From positions 1-64,000 of the forward strand of contig JAFUES010000022.1 in NCBI GenBank assembly GCA_017470325.1: 64,000 bases of DNA, read 5' to 3'. This stretch comes from Oscillospiraceae bacterium (lineage in GTDB: Bacteria > Bacillota_A > Clostridia > Oscillospirales > Oscillospiraceae). This document shows, piece by piece, positions 17,101 to 25,938 of the stretch; positions within the stretch are counted from its first letter, which is position 1; each line of letters begins with the position of its first letter. Below the pieces are notes generated by a model, which saw only the letters and a program-made list of their open reading frames with translations, was not told the origin of the DNA and made no database searches. The translations under genes and the position numbers were made by a program.

Positions 17101-20100
17101 TTCGCCGGTGCGGAAGTTGACAGATCCGGTCAGGGCGGAGTGCACGCCGCCCAGATCCAGGACCAGCTCGCCGTCCACATAGAACCAGAAGTCGTCGTCG
17201 CCGGAGAATTCGAAGATGATATCGTGTCCCCAGGCGTCCAGGCCGTCGGCGGTCTGGGTGAATTCAGCGGACATCTCCATGCCGAAGAAGTAATCTGCGC
17301 AAGCAGCGGGGATCCTGTAGAGCGCTTCTCCCTTGCGTGGGTTGGAATCGGCGAGGGGATTGCCGCTGACGTCGGTCTGGTTGGTGATCAATACGCCGGA
17401 ATTGTTATAAGCGTATTGACCGGCAAAAATTTTGTTATAGGGCATGAACTGGCCATGGGTCCTGGTCTTGCCGGTGTCGGTGCCGATAGCGGCGATCTGA
17501 TCATAGACAGTAAAAGTGCCGTTTTCGTTCAGATGCGCAAAGTTGGAGGTGCTGTCATACTCAAAGTATCCGCTCTCGTTGTAGATGCTCTGGAGGAACA
17601 GGTGGTTGACAGGCGTCATGTCGTCAAAGAGATTTGACAGAGACTGCACCTCTCCGGTTATCGCTGTAGTCGAAGGATAACCGTCCTCATTCAGATTTGT
17701 GGAGAGCAGTCCTTTATCCGGACCGTTGGTATTGGGACGAGAGCCGAAGAAGGCATGCTGAACAGAATCACGCTCGTTTACGATGTCGTTATTGAAGTCG
17801 ATCATCCGCATGGTGATGCCGTAGGCGTCGCTGTCGACCGTAGTGACGGGCTTCAGCTCATCTTCAAGATCCGTCTCGTGGATCACTGCAAAGTAGAAAT
17901 CCTCCGCCTCGGAGAGGGGACAGGAGACGATATGCCCGTTTTCTGTTTTCAGCCCCACATAGGCATAGTTGACGTCGTCCCAGGCGATGATGGTGGTATA
18001 GTTTTCCCCATACCGACGCCCGTTCAGATTCACGCCGATGGTATTGTCGGAGAAGATCTGCCCGCCTGCGATTTGGGGCGCGATGTAATTGCCGTACTGG
18101 GTGTTTTGAAGCTCATAGTAGTAGTTGGGGACGTTGTTCGTCTTGTATTCGACGAATTCCCACAGGGCTGTGTTCTGGTTTGTACCGATCCATTCAATGT
18201 TGTCGCCGGTATCGTAGCAGCGGATCAGGGAGCCGTCATAGTCCACGGCGAAGAATTCATATCTCCGCTTTGTCTCGTTCCAGATGCGGGTGTAGAGGAC
18301 CACCTGCTGTCCGTCGGCGACCTGTAGCGCATCGGAGACACTGACCTTTTTGGCAGTGTAGTACTGGAAGCTGTCGTCCTGCAGGTCAGACTCCTTCACA
18401 AGATTCATCCATGTGGTCGCGCCGCTGCCGGAAGCGCCGTTGAAGCCGTTGCCCACACTGGACAGATTCAGAGAATAGCCATCCACGGTGAAGTGCCACT
18501 TCCCGCTGTAGGCGCCGGTTCCGGGCGTCGCGGTGATCAGCGAGGCCGCTTCCCGGGAATCCACAAGAATCACCTCGGCGTTGACGATGCTCAGGTACTT
18601 CGCCTCACCGTCGACCTGGGTCGAGATATAGTATTTGTCCTCATGATCGTTTTCAAAGGTCCACATGGGGATCTCAGTGCCTTCGGCCATCAGCAGATAA
18701 CCGTCGTTGTCCAGCACATCCGGGCGGATGACCAGCTTCTGGTCGGCCAGGCGCTGCTTCCCGCTGACGGTTTTGCCGGAAGCGGTCAGACCCGCGGCGG
18801 TGGCAGACTCGTCGTTATAGGCGATGCCGAAGCTCTTGCCGTCAAGACCATAGGGGTCGTTATCCTGCGTGGCGTAAAACTCCAGCTGGATCTTTGCGTT
18901 GGCGTCGCCGCCGCCGGTGTACGCGCAGAAACCGTTGCCGTTGGCGCTGCCCTGCATGTTCCAATAGTAGCCGTTCACGCCGAGCATATGGAAGGTGTTT
19001 TCCGCGTTGGGGAAGTTCTCAATGGTGAAGACGGAAGTGGCCTTGTTGGTGTCTGGCTGCAGCCCTTCTGTCAGACGCAGGCTGTTGCCCTCCTGCTGGA
19101 TGTACATCCTGACGTCGCCGTCGAGACAATAGACGTAAAACTGGTTGCTGCTGTCCTCAAGCTGCTCAAAGTAGTATTTCACCGCACCGGGCGCGGAATC
19201 CGGGTCAGTAGCGGCGGGCTTGATCTTCGCGATGCCGGTCCTGCCATTGGCAGGCGAGTACATCTCACCTGTGAAGTAGTAGCCGTCGGCGTGGCGCATG
19301 TAGAAGCCGCCGACGCCCAGTTGGGCGATCTGCTCCACGGTGGCGACCCGGTTCCAACCGGTTTCCGGGACGGGCTCCGGCGCGTCCACGATGGCGTAGA
19401 CAGAGAAGCCGCCGGTGGAAAAGCTGACGGTGTCCCCGTTGGTCCTGGCGTCCACGATCTCGGTCTCATCTCCGAAATGGACCACCGCCGGTTCGATGAG
19501 CTCGCCTTTATCCGCCAACTGGATCTTCACGGAAACTTCGGCTCCGGGCGCGGGCTGCACACGCATGCCCGCATCATCCAGGATGCCGATGTCAAACAGG
19601 CGGGCGTAACGGAGCGCGCCTGCCTCCCAGCCGAGGATCTCGCGGGAAGCTTCGATATACTGCGCATACTCGTCGCTGTCTGCGGAGAGCTCCGCCACTG
19701 CCAGGCTGGCGCCCTCCGGCAGATCCGCGTCCATACCGTAGTCCAGTGTGATCTTATAGTTTTCGCCTCGGCTGCTCTGGTAATAGGTTTCCACCGTATA
19801 GCTGAGCACGAAGGGACTGAAGGATTCCGTTACGAAAGAAAAGCCGCTGACGCTCAGGGTGCCGGAGCGGTTTTCATCGCCGTCCAGTTCCGCCTCCAGC
19901 TCTTCCACGCCGGTTTCGGCGATGTGGTACAGGTGGAAGTCCTTGCCGGTGACCACGGCGGGCAGGCTGACACTGACGTGGAAGCCGGCCTCGTGGCCCT
20001 CCCCGTCCTCTTCGTTTTTCAGACGGATATCAAAGACCTCATAACGGGTCTCCTGGTTGACGCCGGAATCGAACACAGCGAGTGCGGCGTCCTCATCGCC

Positions 20101-21807
20101 GCTCTCCTGTGCAGTCAGGGAAGCGGCAAAATAGGGCGTGCTCTCAAGCGCGTTCTTGGTTTTCAGGAAGGGCCTGCCCTCAGCCGGCAGATCCAGCTTG
20201 GGCATGGCCTCTTTGGGCCTTGCCATCGGAACGGGAGCATCCTCGATCACCTGATCGGCCAGAAAGGCCTCCACCTGGCTCATGGCCTTGGCTGCCTCGT
20301 CGCCGCTGAGCCGTGTCACATTGACCTCGGCCTCCTCCGGCTGGGCGGGAGTGTCATCCCCGCCGGTCAACTGGACCGCGTCCTCCGCCGGGGTACTGCC
20401 CTCTGTCAGGGGCAGGTCTTCGGGCTGCCCGTCGTCCGGCTCCTCCGCCGGACGCTCCGGCAGGATGCCGTAGCCCAGGATGGTCTCGTCATTCCGGTCA
20501 TAGGTAAAGCGCTCCACCGCGGCGCTGCGGTCGCCCTCGATGGTCTCCAGCTTCGCCACGCCGCCCTCTTCGAACAGCCGTGTCACGATGCCCGCCTGGT
20601 CGCCGCTGCCGTCGCCGTTGCAGTCAAAGAAGATGATGTCGCCGGCCTTGGGTGTATAACTTGTTGCCGGGGCGTATAGCTCCTTCAGATACAATTCGTC
20701 GATCCAGTTGGGAACGCTGTACGCGGCAGGGAAGACCTCCGTTGGGATCCCCGCATAGTGAAGGCAGAAGGACACGAACATGGCGGACCAATCCCCATAG
20801 GGCAGACCGTACCAGGCGCCGTAGCGGCTGTAATACTGCTTCTGTCCGTACGCATCCAGCTGGAAGTTGCGGCTGCTCCGGGTGTAGCCCAGCTGGGTCT
20901 TGGCTACGGCCACCAGGTTATCCTCCCAGGGACCGCTCAGATCCAGCGCGGCGAAGGCCGACTCATACACCCAGGGCTCCTCTACGTCCGCGGTCAGATC
21001 GGGCTGCTTTTCGCTCAGGTCCGCTGTGTCGATGGCGGGCGTTTCAGCTGGGGCGCCGTCCTGCTCCCTGTCCGCCGTATCAGACGTTTCCTCCTCCGGC
21101 TCTGCCGCTGCGATCAGCTCAGGCTGGGCCTCCAACTGGGAGAGGCGCACTTCCTGGAAGCACTGGGGACCGTGGACGTGCTCCTCCAGTTGGAGCAGGC
21201 CGCAGACCAACTGGCCCGAAGCGTCATAGCAGGCGTCGCTGTGGATGTGTTTTTCCTGTTGACCGCAGACCTGCCGGGCCGTGGTGGTATAGCATGCGTC
21301 GCTGTGCTGATGGCCGCCCTCGCCCTCATCCAGGCTGCAGCTGAGCTCCCGGCGCCATTCATAGCAGGCGTCGCTGTGTACATGCTCTTCGCTCTCTTCC
21401 AGGCCACAGCTCAGTTCGCCCCGCACCGTGGTGTAGCAGCTGTCGTCATGGACATGACCGGGCGCCTCCTGCTGGCCGCAGCTGAGTACAGTGCTGATCT
21501 CGTAGCAGTCGGCGTTGTGCACATGGGGATAGATCTCCGGCAGCGGGCAAACCAGGGCGCCGTCTTCGTCGTAGCAATCCTCATTGTGGATATGGATCGC
21601 ATAGCCGGCATAGCCCACGCCCACAGGCGCGGTATAGCTGCAGTCCAGTACGGTCACCTTGCGCGTCATGGCGATGGCGCTGCGGCTGAATATACTGTAA
21701 ATTCCCGCGATCACCAGCACGGACAGACACAGCAAAGCTACCGCAAGGCCTCTGTGCCTGCGGCGCTTTTTGTTCAGTTCTTTGATTTTTTGATCAAAGG
21801 CGTCCAT
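14200..21807 (-). CDS. Giant LPxTG-type cell-wall surface protein (2,535 aa)
   Basis: Exported and probably sortase-anchored. Residues 1-48: basic start and one membrane segment acting as signal. About 70-215: seven H-x-H-x3-C-[YF]...C repeats. About 300-430: a CHAP/NlpC-like domain in which the usual Trp-Cys is Trp-Ser (Ser341). About 1525-1565: a PA14-like adhesin core (FSGDDDFWFYVDGELV). About 2135-2470: three SpaA/Cna-B domains with Lys (LYKTD, VKKVD) and Glu (TEIKAPSGY, TETSAPEGY, VESQAPAGY) of likely isopeptide bonds. C-terminus: LPATGGPG, hydrophobic stretch, KKRRA. Probably an adhesin. ATG at 21807 preferred over an upstream TTG at 21813. No sortase gene lies in the window. The 292-base gap upstream (21808-22099) is AT-rich near the start and holds no gene. 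Confidence 0.9.
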   Translation of the reverse strand: MDAFDQKIKELNKKRRRHRGLAVALLCLSVLVIAGIYSIFSRSAIAMTRKVTVLDCSYTAPVGVGYAGYAIHIHNEDCYDEDGALVCPLPEIYPHVHNADCYEISTVLSCGQQEAPGHVHDDSCYTTVRGELSCGLEESEEHVHSDACYEWRRELSCSLDEGEGGHQHSDACYTTTARQVCGQQEKHIHSDACYDASGQLVCGLLQLEEHVHGPQCFQEVRLSQLEAQPELIAAAEPEEETSDTADREQDGAPAETPAIDTADLSEKQPDLTADVEEPWVYESAFAALDLSGPWEDNLVAVAKTQLGYTRSSRNFQLDAYGQKQYYSRYGAWYGLPYGDWSAMFVSFCLHYAGIPTEVFPAAYSVPNWIDELYLKELYAPATSYTPKAGDIIFFDCNGDGSGDQAGIVTRLFEEGGVAKLETIEGDRSAAVERFTYDRNDETILGYGILPERPAEEPDDGQPEDLPLTEGSTPAEDAVQLTGGDDTPAQPEEAEVNVTRLSGDEAAKAMSQVEAFLADQVIEDAPVPMARPKEAMPKLDLPAEGRPFLKTKNALESTPYFAASLTAQESGDEDAALAVFDSGVNQETRYEVFDIRLKNEEDGEGHEAGFHVSVSLPAVVTGKDFHLYHIAETGVEELEAELDGDENRSGTLSVSGFSFVTESFSPFVLSYTVETYYQSSRGENYKITLDYGMDADLPEGASLAVAELSADSDEYAQYIEASREILGWEAGALRYARLFDIGILDDAGMRVQPAPGAEVSVKIQLADKGELIEPAVVHFGDETEIVDARTNGDTVSFSTGGFSVYAIVDAPEPVPETGWNRVATVEQIAQLGVGGFYMRHADGYYFTGEMYSPANGRTGIAKIKPAATDPDSAPGAVKYYFEQLEDSSNQFYVYCLDGDVRMYIQQEGNSLRLTEGLQPDTNKATSVFTIENFPNAENTFHMLGVNGYYWNMQGSANGNGFCAYTGGGDANAKIQLEFYATQDNDPYGLDGKSFGIAYNDESATAAGLTASGKTVSGKQRLADQKLVIRPDVLDNDGYLLMAEGTEIPMWTFENDHEDKYYISTQVDGEAKYLSIVNAEVILVDSREAASLITATPGTGAYSGKWHFTVDGYSLNLSSVGNGFNGASGSGATTWMNLVKESDLQDDSFQYYTAKKVSVSDALQVADGQQVVLYTRIWNETKRRYEFFAVDYDGSLIRCYDTGDNIEWIGTNQNTALWEFVEYKTNNVPNYYYELQNTQYGNYIAPQIAGGQIFSDNTIGVNLNGRRYGENYTTIIAWDDVNYAYVGLKTENGHIVSCPLSEAEDFYFAVIHETDLEDELKPVTTVDSDAYGITMRMIDFNNDIVNERDSVQHAFFGSRPNTNGPDKGLLSTNLNEDGYPSTTAITGEVQSLSNLFDDMTPVNHLFLQSIYNESGYFEYDSTSNFAHLNENGTFTVYDQIAAIGTDTGKTRTHGQFMPYNKIFAGQYAYNNSGVLITNQTDVSGNPLADSNPRKGEALYRIPAACADYFFGMEMSAEFTQTADGLDAWGHDIIFEFSGDDDFWFYVDGELVLDLGGVHSALTGSVNFRTGEVICNGTETTLYNLFKSNYQARGMGEAAINEKLNEIFVAKQVDGKTVYTFKDYTNHEMKMFYMERGAGASNLHMRFNLAAVKPGTFILSKKLSGTDNEANDLIEFPYQIFYESSTDGDWHQLDTAAAVLYKGTSTPVRYEAEFTPSGGNRYEHVFFLKPGQSAEVTLPDDAVGPYYVMECGVNTQIFDAVSANGAALTGTAAGNSREDYAVPRASLKDRSQVDFDNHVREGAMRTLSLRKGLYDQTGQERLSYQQDDTLFTFRLSLGDENADAASLPRANLYPYYVRDPGGNYCRWNAGTQKFEPLLPHIDNYADLTRFFADNNWTASQKETVIFKTSMNGSISKIPVGYTVEVRDLIVTTQYKVEELDWEIPRGYTLRSRDGYTRIYPDGSETPAGDSPYGSTIQEGEDPLVEIRNQMGWGLTAHKVWTDKDFVTDRAPIYFAIYVKTNDPDNPYILYPGSIRQLSAEDTDVYFFFQDLVFNNINYRFSDFEVREVTLSGEFTVDENTGKVSGHPDVRAIPGGGTLISGAVPAGKTDPEDFTYTVHYTVGQATGLNENVRDDTVMNARPGIQLYKTDLEGNPLAGAVFTLKDALGNDVALERYTSAQDGLITVAYLSSGTYTLTEIKAPSGYVALDHPLIITVDEEDRVSVQGDTSLFVLSTETEGMLATIYIKDRLTDFLVKKVDSKNHGFLQGAHFALYRQLINNDGLPQKAYRPEIGFEDIETDANGTLPGINMNLGAGTYYLTETSAPEGYTLRTEAEDVCFTIGADGTVTINSSDDSWLSSSAGPDGKVSYVLHIPNVGNKNIRIFKVCTGGSVGLEGAVFALYKAEDFDDEAMMPREDAQALPLAENSTDSAGYLDLGNLAHGEYRLVESQAPAGYLLKTAPVEITVTADGVSYQEGSSLSQDGNGLEYDPANGVYTLTVTNSTGYELPATGGPGTLLHLLLGGGLSVFAALTLLKKRRA

Positions 21808-22047
21808 AATCAAATCCGTTCAAAACGATCACAAAACAAGCAGTTCTTCCCACACATTTGTAAATACTAACCTATTTTCCATTTTATTCCTTGTTGGGGC
21901 CAGTGTCAAGAAATGCGTGGAAAAAGGTAAAAGGGACATGGATCGGGCGACCTTTCGCCCTGTGTCACTTTCATTATACGCAGCGCAAATCAACAAAGGC
22001 GTCAAGGGATTGGGCTATCTTGCGCTCCCGTCCCGGCGTGCGAATGA

Positions 22048-22078
22048 AAAAGCCCGAGCCATGTTCGGCTCGGGCTTT
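22048..22078 (-). terminator. Terminator of the phosphoketolase gene
   Basis: AAAGCCCGAGCC (22049-22060) pairs with GGCTCGGGCTTT (22067-22078), 6-nt loop; on the minus strand the arm runs into TTTTT. Confidence 0.85.
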
Positions 22079-22099
22079 GCTGCAATTTTGGGGAATAGC

Positions 22100-24463
22100 T
22101 TATTTCCACTTCCATTCGGAGACTTCCGGCAGATCCTCGCCGTATTTGGCGATGTACTGCTTGTGCTCCACCAGCTTGTCCTTCATCTGCTGGATCAGAT
22201 AGGCGCCGCGGTTGCCCAGCTGGGGCAGGTTGTACACCGCCGCCATGACCAGGTTGAAGCGGTCCAGCTTGTTGAGCACGCGCATGTCGAAGGGCGTGGT
22301 GATGGTGCCCTCCTCGATGTAGCCGCGCACATGCAGGTTCTTGTTGGTCCGCTTGTAGGTCAACTCGTGGATCAGGCTGGGATAGCCGTGGAAGGCAAAG
22401 AGGATGGGCTTGTCCTTGGTGAACAGCAGGTCGTATTCCTGGTTGCTCATGCCGTGGGGATGCTGGGTGTCCGCCTGCAGGCGCATCAGATCCACCACGT
22501 TGACCACCCGGATCTTCAGCTCCGGGAAGGCGTCCCGCAGAATGGTGACCGCCGCCAGGGTCTCCAGGGTGGGCGTGTCGCCGCAGCAGGCCATGACGAT
22601 ATCAGGCTCCTGGCCCTCATCGGTGGACGCCCACTGCCAGATGCCGATGCCCTGGGTGCAGTGCTTCACCGCCTGCTCCATGGTCAGCCACTGGGGCCGG
22701 GGGTGCTTGGAGGCCACGATGCAGTTTACATAATTCCTGCTGCGGATGCAGTGATCGAAGCAGCTGAGCAGGCAGTTGGCGTCGGGAGGCAGGTACAGGC
22801 GCACCACGTCGGCCTTCTTGTTGACCATGTGATCCAGGAAGCCTGGGTCCTGATGGGTGAAGCCGTTGTGGTCCTGCTGCCAGACATTGGAGGCCAGTAC
22901 ATAGTTGAGGGAGGCGATCTTGGCCCGCCAGGGCAACTGGTTGCAGACCTTCAGCCACTTGGCGTGCTGGGAGAACATGGAGTCCACGATGCGGATGAAG
23001 GCCTCATAGCTGTTGAAGAAGCCATGGCGACCGGTGAGCAGATAGCCTTCCAGCATACCCTGGCACACATGCTCGGACAGCATGGAGTCCATGACCCGGC
23101 CATTCTCGTCCAAGTGGTCGTCAAAGTCGTATACATCGCCGTTCCAGGCCCGGTCCGTGACCTCGAACACCGGGGTGAGTCGGTTGGAGGTGGTCTCATC
23201 GGGACCGAAGGAGCGGAAGTTGCGGGCGTCCTCGTTGAGCTTGTAGATGTCCCGCACAAACTTGCCCAGCTCCGCCATGTCCTGGGCCTCCACCGCGCCG
23301 GGGAAGGGGACCTGTACCCCGTAATCCCGGAAGTCCGGCATGCGCAGATCCCGCATCAGCTGGCCGCCGTTGGCGTGGGGATTGGCGCCCATGCGGCTCT
23401 TGCCCTTGGGCGGCAGCTCCCGCAGCTCCGCCATGGGCACACCGTTTGCGTCGAACAGCTCCTCGGGCTTGTAGCTCTTCAGCCAGTTCTCGATCTGGCG
23501 GATATGCTCGGCGGAGTCCGGCTGGATGGGCACCTGGTGGGCGCGCCAATAACCCTCCACCTTGGCCCCGTCCACGTAGTCCGGGCCGGTCCAGCCCTTG
23601 GGGGTGCGCAGCACGATCATGGGCCAGCGGGGGCGGTCCTTGCAGCCCTCTTCCCGGGCGGCCTGCTGGAACTTTAAAATGCTCTCGATGCACTCGTCCA
23701 GGGTGTCGGCCATCTTCCGGTGCATCTGGGCCGGGTCGTCTCCCTCCACAAAGTAGGGCTGCCAGCCGCAGCCCACAAAGAAGCTCTCCAGCTCCTCGTG
23801 GGGGATGCGGGCCAGGACGGTGGGGTTGGCGATCTTGTAGCCGTTCAGGTGCAGGATGGGCAGCACCGCGCCGTCGGTCTCGGCGGAGAGGAACTTGTTC
23901 AGCTGCCAGGACGTGGCCAGGGGGCCGGTCTCCGCCTCGCCGTCGCCTACCACGGTGGCGGCGATCAGCGTGGGGTTGTCCGTGACGGCGCCGAAGGCGT
24001 GGGCCAGGGAGTAGCCCAGCTCGCCGCCCTCATTGATGGAGCCCGGGGTCTCCGGCGCCACATGGCTGGGGATGCCGCCGGGGAAGGAGAAGCGCTTGAA
24101 GAGCCGCTGCATGCCCTCCCGGTCCTGGCTGATATCCGGGTAGACCTCCTGATAGCTGCCGTCCAGCCAGTCCTGGGCCACCATGGCGTTGCCGCCGTGG
24201 CCGGGGCCGGACAGGTAGATCATGTCCAGGTCGAATTCCTTGATGACCCGGTTCAGATGGGTATAGATAAAGTTCTGCCCCGGGCAGGTGCCCCAGTGGC
24301 CGACGATCTTTTTCTTGATGTGTTCAGAGGTCAGGGGCTTTTCCAGCAGGGGATTGTCCAGCAGATACAGCTGGCAGGCGGTGAGATAGTTGGCCGCGCG
24401 CCAGTACTTGTCCATCAGCTGGAGTTCCGCGTCCGTGGCGGGGCTGCGGGTGATTTTTGACAT
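22100..24463 (-). CDS. Xylulose-5-phosphate / fructose-6-phosphate phosphoketolase
   Basis: A 787-residue thiamine-diphosphate enzyme that splits xylulose 5-phosphate (or fructose 6-phosphate) with phosphate to acetyl phosphate and a triose (tetrose) phosphate. Length matches the family (about 790). Visible family marks: the N-terminal [24 protein letters not shown], the [22 protein letters not shown] loop (positions near 130), the ThDP-binding [13 protein letters not shown]...LHLNGYKI, and [12 protein letters not shown]. It gives a bypass for pentose use with acetyl-phosphate/ATP gain. Single gene with an AAGGAGG site, divergent from an aminotransferase gene. Confidence 0.95.
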   Translation of the reverse strand: MSKITRSPATDAELQLMDKYWRAANYLTACQLYLLDNPLLEKPLTSEHIKKKIVGHWGTCPGQNFIYTHLNRVIKEFDLDMIYLSGPGHGGNAMVAQDWLDGSYQEVYPDISQDREGMQRLFKRFSFPGGIPSHVAPETPGSINEGGELGYSLAHAFGAVTDNPTLIAATVVGDGEAETGPLATSWQLNKFLSAETDGAVLPILHLNGYKIANPTVLARIPHEELESFFVGCGWQPYFVEGDDPAQMHRKMADTLDECIESILKFQQAAREEGCKDRPRWPMIVLRTPKGWTGPDYVDGAKVEGYWRAHQVPIQPDSAEHIRQIENWLKSYKPEELFDANGVPMAELRELPPKGKSRMGANPHANGGQLMRDLRMPDFRDYGVQVPFPGAVEAQDMAELGKFVRDIYKLNEDARNFRSFGPDETTSNRLTPVFEVTDRAWNGDVYDFDDHLDENGRVMDSMLSEHVCQGMLEGYLLTGRHGFFNSYEAFIRIVDSMFSQHAKWLKVCNQLPWRAKIASLNYVLASNVWQQDHNGFTHQDPGFLDHMVNKKADVVRLYLPPDANCLLSCFDHCIRSRNYVNCIVASKHPRPQWLTMEQAVKHCTQGIGIWQWASTDEGQEPDIVMACCGDTPTLETLAAVTILRDAFPELKIRVVNVVDLMRLQADTQHPHGMSNQEYDLLFTKDKPILFAFHGYPSLIHELTYKRTNKNLHVRGYIEEGTITTPFDMRVLNKLDRFNLVMAAVYNLPQLGNRGAYLIQQMKDKLVEHKQYIAKYGEDLPEVSEWKWK

Positions 24464-24590
24464 AGTCGGTACCTCCTTGTTTTTTCCTTATTTTATCCCA
24501 GCCGTGCCCCGGAGGCAAGGCGTTTTTGCTCTGCCGCCGCGAAAAACGCCGTCTTTCAGCCATCTGCCCGAAAGCCAGGGGAATCCGCCC

Positions 24591-24646
24591 TTGCAAAAGG
24601 GAGGAAAATTGTGTACTATGCTAAACAGAAAAGACTTATTGTTTAG
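24591..24646 (+). promoter_or_regulatory. Promoter and candidate operator of the aminotransferase gene
   Basis: TTGCAA (24591-24596), 17-bp spacer, TACTAT (24614-24619). Directly downstream lies an inverted repeat CTAAACA (24621-24627) / TGTTTAG (24640-24646) where a repressor would block transcription. The regulator is unknown. Confidence 0.5.
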
Positions 24647-24668
24647 TATACCAAGAGAGGGGATTCCT

Positions 24669-25865
24669 ATGCCAGAATTTGCAAAACGTATGGACTATAT
24701 GGCCGGCTCCGCTGAAATCATCCGGGGTCTGTTCTCCGCCATGGGCGACCCGGAGACCATTTCCTTCGGTGGAGGTGCGCCCGCCTCGGATGCGCTGCCG
24801 GTGGAAGAGGTGCGGCAGATCGCCGCCGATGTGCTCTCCCGGGAGCAGCGGGGTGTGGAGGCGCTGCAGTACGGCCCGGTGCAGGGCGTGCGCCAGCTGC
24901 GCCAGATGGTGGCGGAAAAGCTGCTGGCCCCCAAGGGCGTCCCGGCCGACGCGGACGATATCCTCATCGTCAACGGCGGGCTGGAGACCATGAACCTGCT
25001 GTGCCAGGTGTTCATCGATCCGGGGGACGTGATCCTCTGTGAATCGCCCACCTTTGTCCACTGTGTGGAGATCTTCGAAATGTTCCAGGCCAAATGCATC
25101 GGCTGTGCCTGCGATGAGCAGGGCCTGGTGATGGAGGATGTGGAGGCCAAGATCCAACAGTACCATCCCAAGATGGTCTATGTGATCCCCACCTTCCAGA
25201 ATCCCACGGGCAAGACCCTGCCCGCGGACCGGCGGGCAAAGCTGGCGGAGCTGGGAAGCAGGTATGACGTGCTGATCCTGGAGGACGACCCCTACCGGGA
25301 CCTGCGCTACAGCGGGCAGGAGCTCAAGCCCATCAAGGCCTACGACAGGACCGGCCACACGGTGCTGGCCAACAGCTTCTCCAAGATCTTCTCCCCGGGC
25401 AGCCGCCTGGGCTATGTGTACGCGGACCGAAAGATCCTGGAAAAGCTGATGGACGCCAAGACCGCCACCAACTCCCACACCTCCATGATCCCGCAGATCC
25501 TGTGCGCGGAGTTCTTCGCCCGGGGCCTGTATGAGGAGCATCTGAAAAAGGCCTGTGCCATCCACAAGGAGCGGCGGGACGCCATGATGGCCGCCCTGGA
25601 AAAGCACATGCCGGAGGGCACCAAGTGGGTGTTCCCGGACGGCGGCCTGTTCAGCTGGGTGGAGCTGCCCGGCGGCATCGACACCACCGAGCTTTTGAAG
25701 GAGGCTGTGGAGGCCAAGGTGGCCTATGTGGCCGGAGCGGGCTTCTTTGTAGGCGGCACCGGCGAGGGCAAAAACTGCATGCGCGTCAGCTACGGCAATG
25801 TGACACCGGAGAAGATCGACGAGGGCATGCGGCGCCTGGGCGCGCTGATCCGCTCCAAGCTGTGA
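24669..25865 (+). CDS. PLP-dependent aminotransferase, fold type I
   Basis: A 398-residue pyridoxal-phosphate aminotransferase of the group that includes 2-aminoadipate/aromatic aminotransferases (LysN, Kat-like). Visible: FGGGAPASDALPVE near the start, NGGLETMNLLCQVF, YVIPTFQNPTG (cofactor ring contacts), LEDDPYRDLRY, the Schiff-base lysine in NSFSKIFSPGSRLGY, and the substrate-carboxylate arginine in MRVSYGN. Substrate not determined; branched-chain, aromatic or aminoadipate are possible. I start at the ATG at 24669, which has a GAGAGGGG site; the ATG at 24618 lies inside the predicted -10 region. Transcribed alone and ended by a terminator. Confidence 0.85.
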   Translation: MPEFAKRMDYMAGSAEIIRGLFSAMGDPETISFGGGAPASDALPVEEVRQIAADVLSREQRGVEALQYGPVQGVRQLRQMVAEKLLAPKGVPADADDILIVNGGLETMNLLCQVFIDPGDVILCESPTFVHCVEIFEMFQAKCIGCACDEQGLVMEDVEAKIQQYHPKMVYVIPTFQNPTGKTLPADRRAKLAELGSRYDVLILEDDPYRDLRYSGQELKPIKAYDRTGHTVLANSFSKIFSPGSRLGYVYADRKILEKLMDAKTATNSHTSMIPQILCAEFFARGLYEEHLKKACAIHKERRDAMMAALEKHMPEGTKWVFPDGGLFSWVELPGGIDTTELLKEAVEAKVAYVAGAGFFVGGTGEGKNCMRVSYGNVTPEKIDEGMRRLGALIRSKL

Positions 25866-25888
25866 GAAAAAACCAATATGCGTAATAA

Positions 25889-25924
25889 CGAGGTCTCCGC
25901 GGTGCATTTGCCGCGGAGACCTCG
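25889..25924. terminator. Bidirectional terminator, aminotransferase / birA
   Basis: A 14-bp perfect stem (25889-25902 with 25911-25924, CGAGGTCTCCGCGG) with 8-nt loop between convergent genes. Confidence 0.8.
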
Positions 25925-25938
25925 CTGTCTGTAATGTG

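Noticed and set aside
14497..17637. 1,046-codon open frame on the plus strand opposite the giant surface protein
   Set aside because: It is antisense to a clearly coding gene with recognisable domains, shows no family pattern of its own, has no ribosome binding site, and is explained by the GC-rich third-position bias. The same holds for the plus-strand frame at 18493-20679.
21150..21600. Regular repeats in the giant gene considered as a CRISPR-like array
   Set aside because: The periodicity is at protein level (His/Cys repeats); the DNA repeats are not identical and there are no spacers or cas genes.
21917..23677. 586-codon open frame opposite phosphoketolase
   Set aside because: Antisense shadow of a well-conserved enzyme; composition rich in Val, Gly, His and Gln, typical of such shadows.
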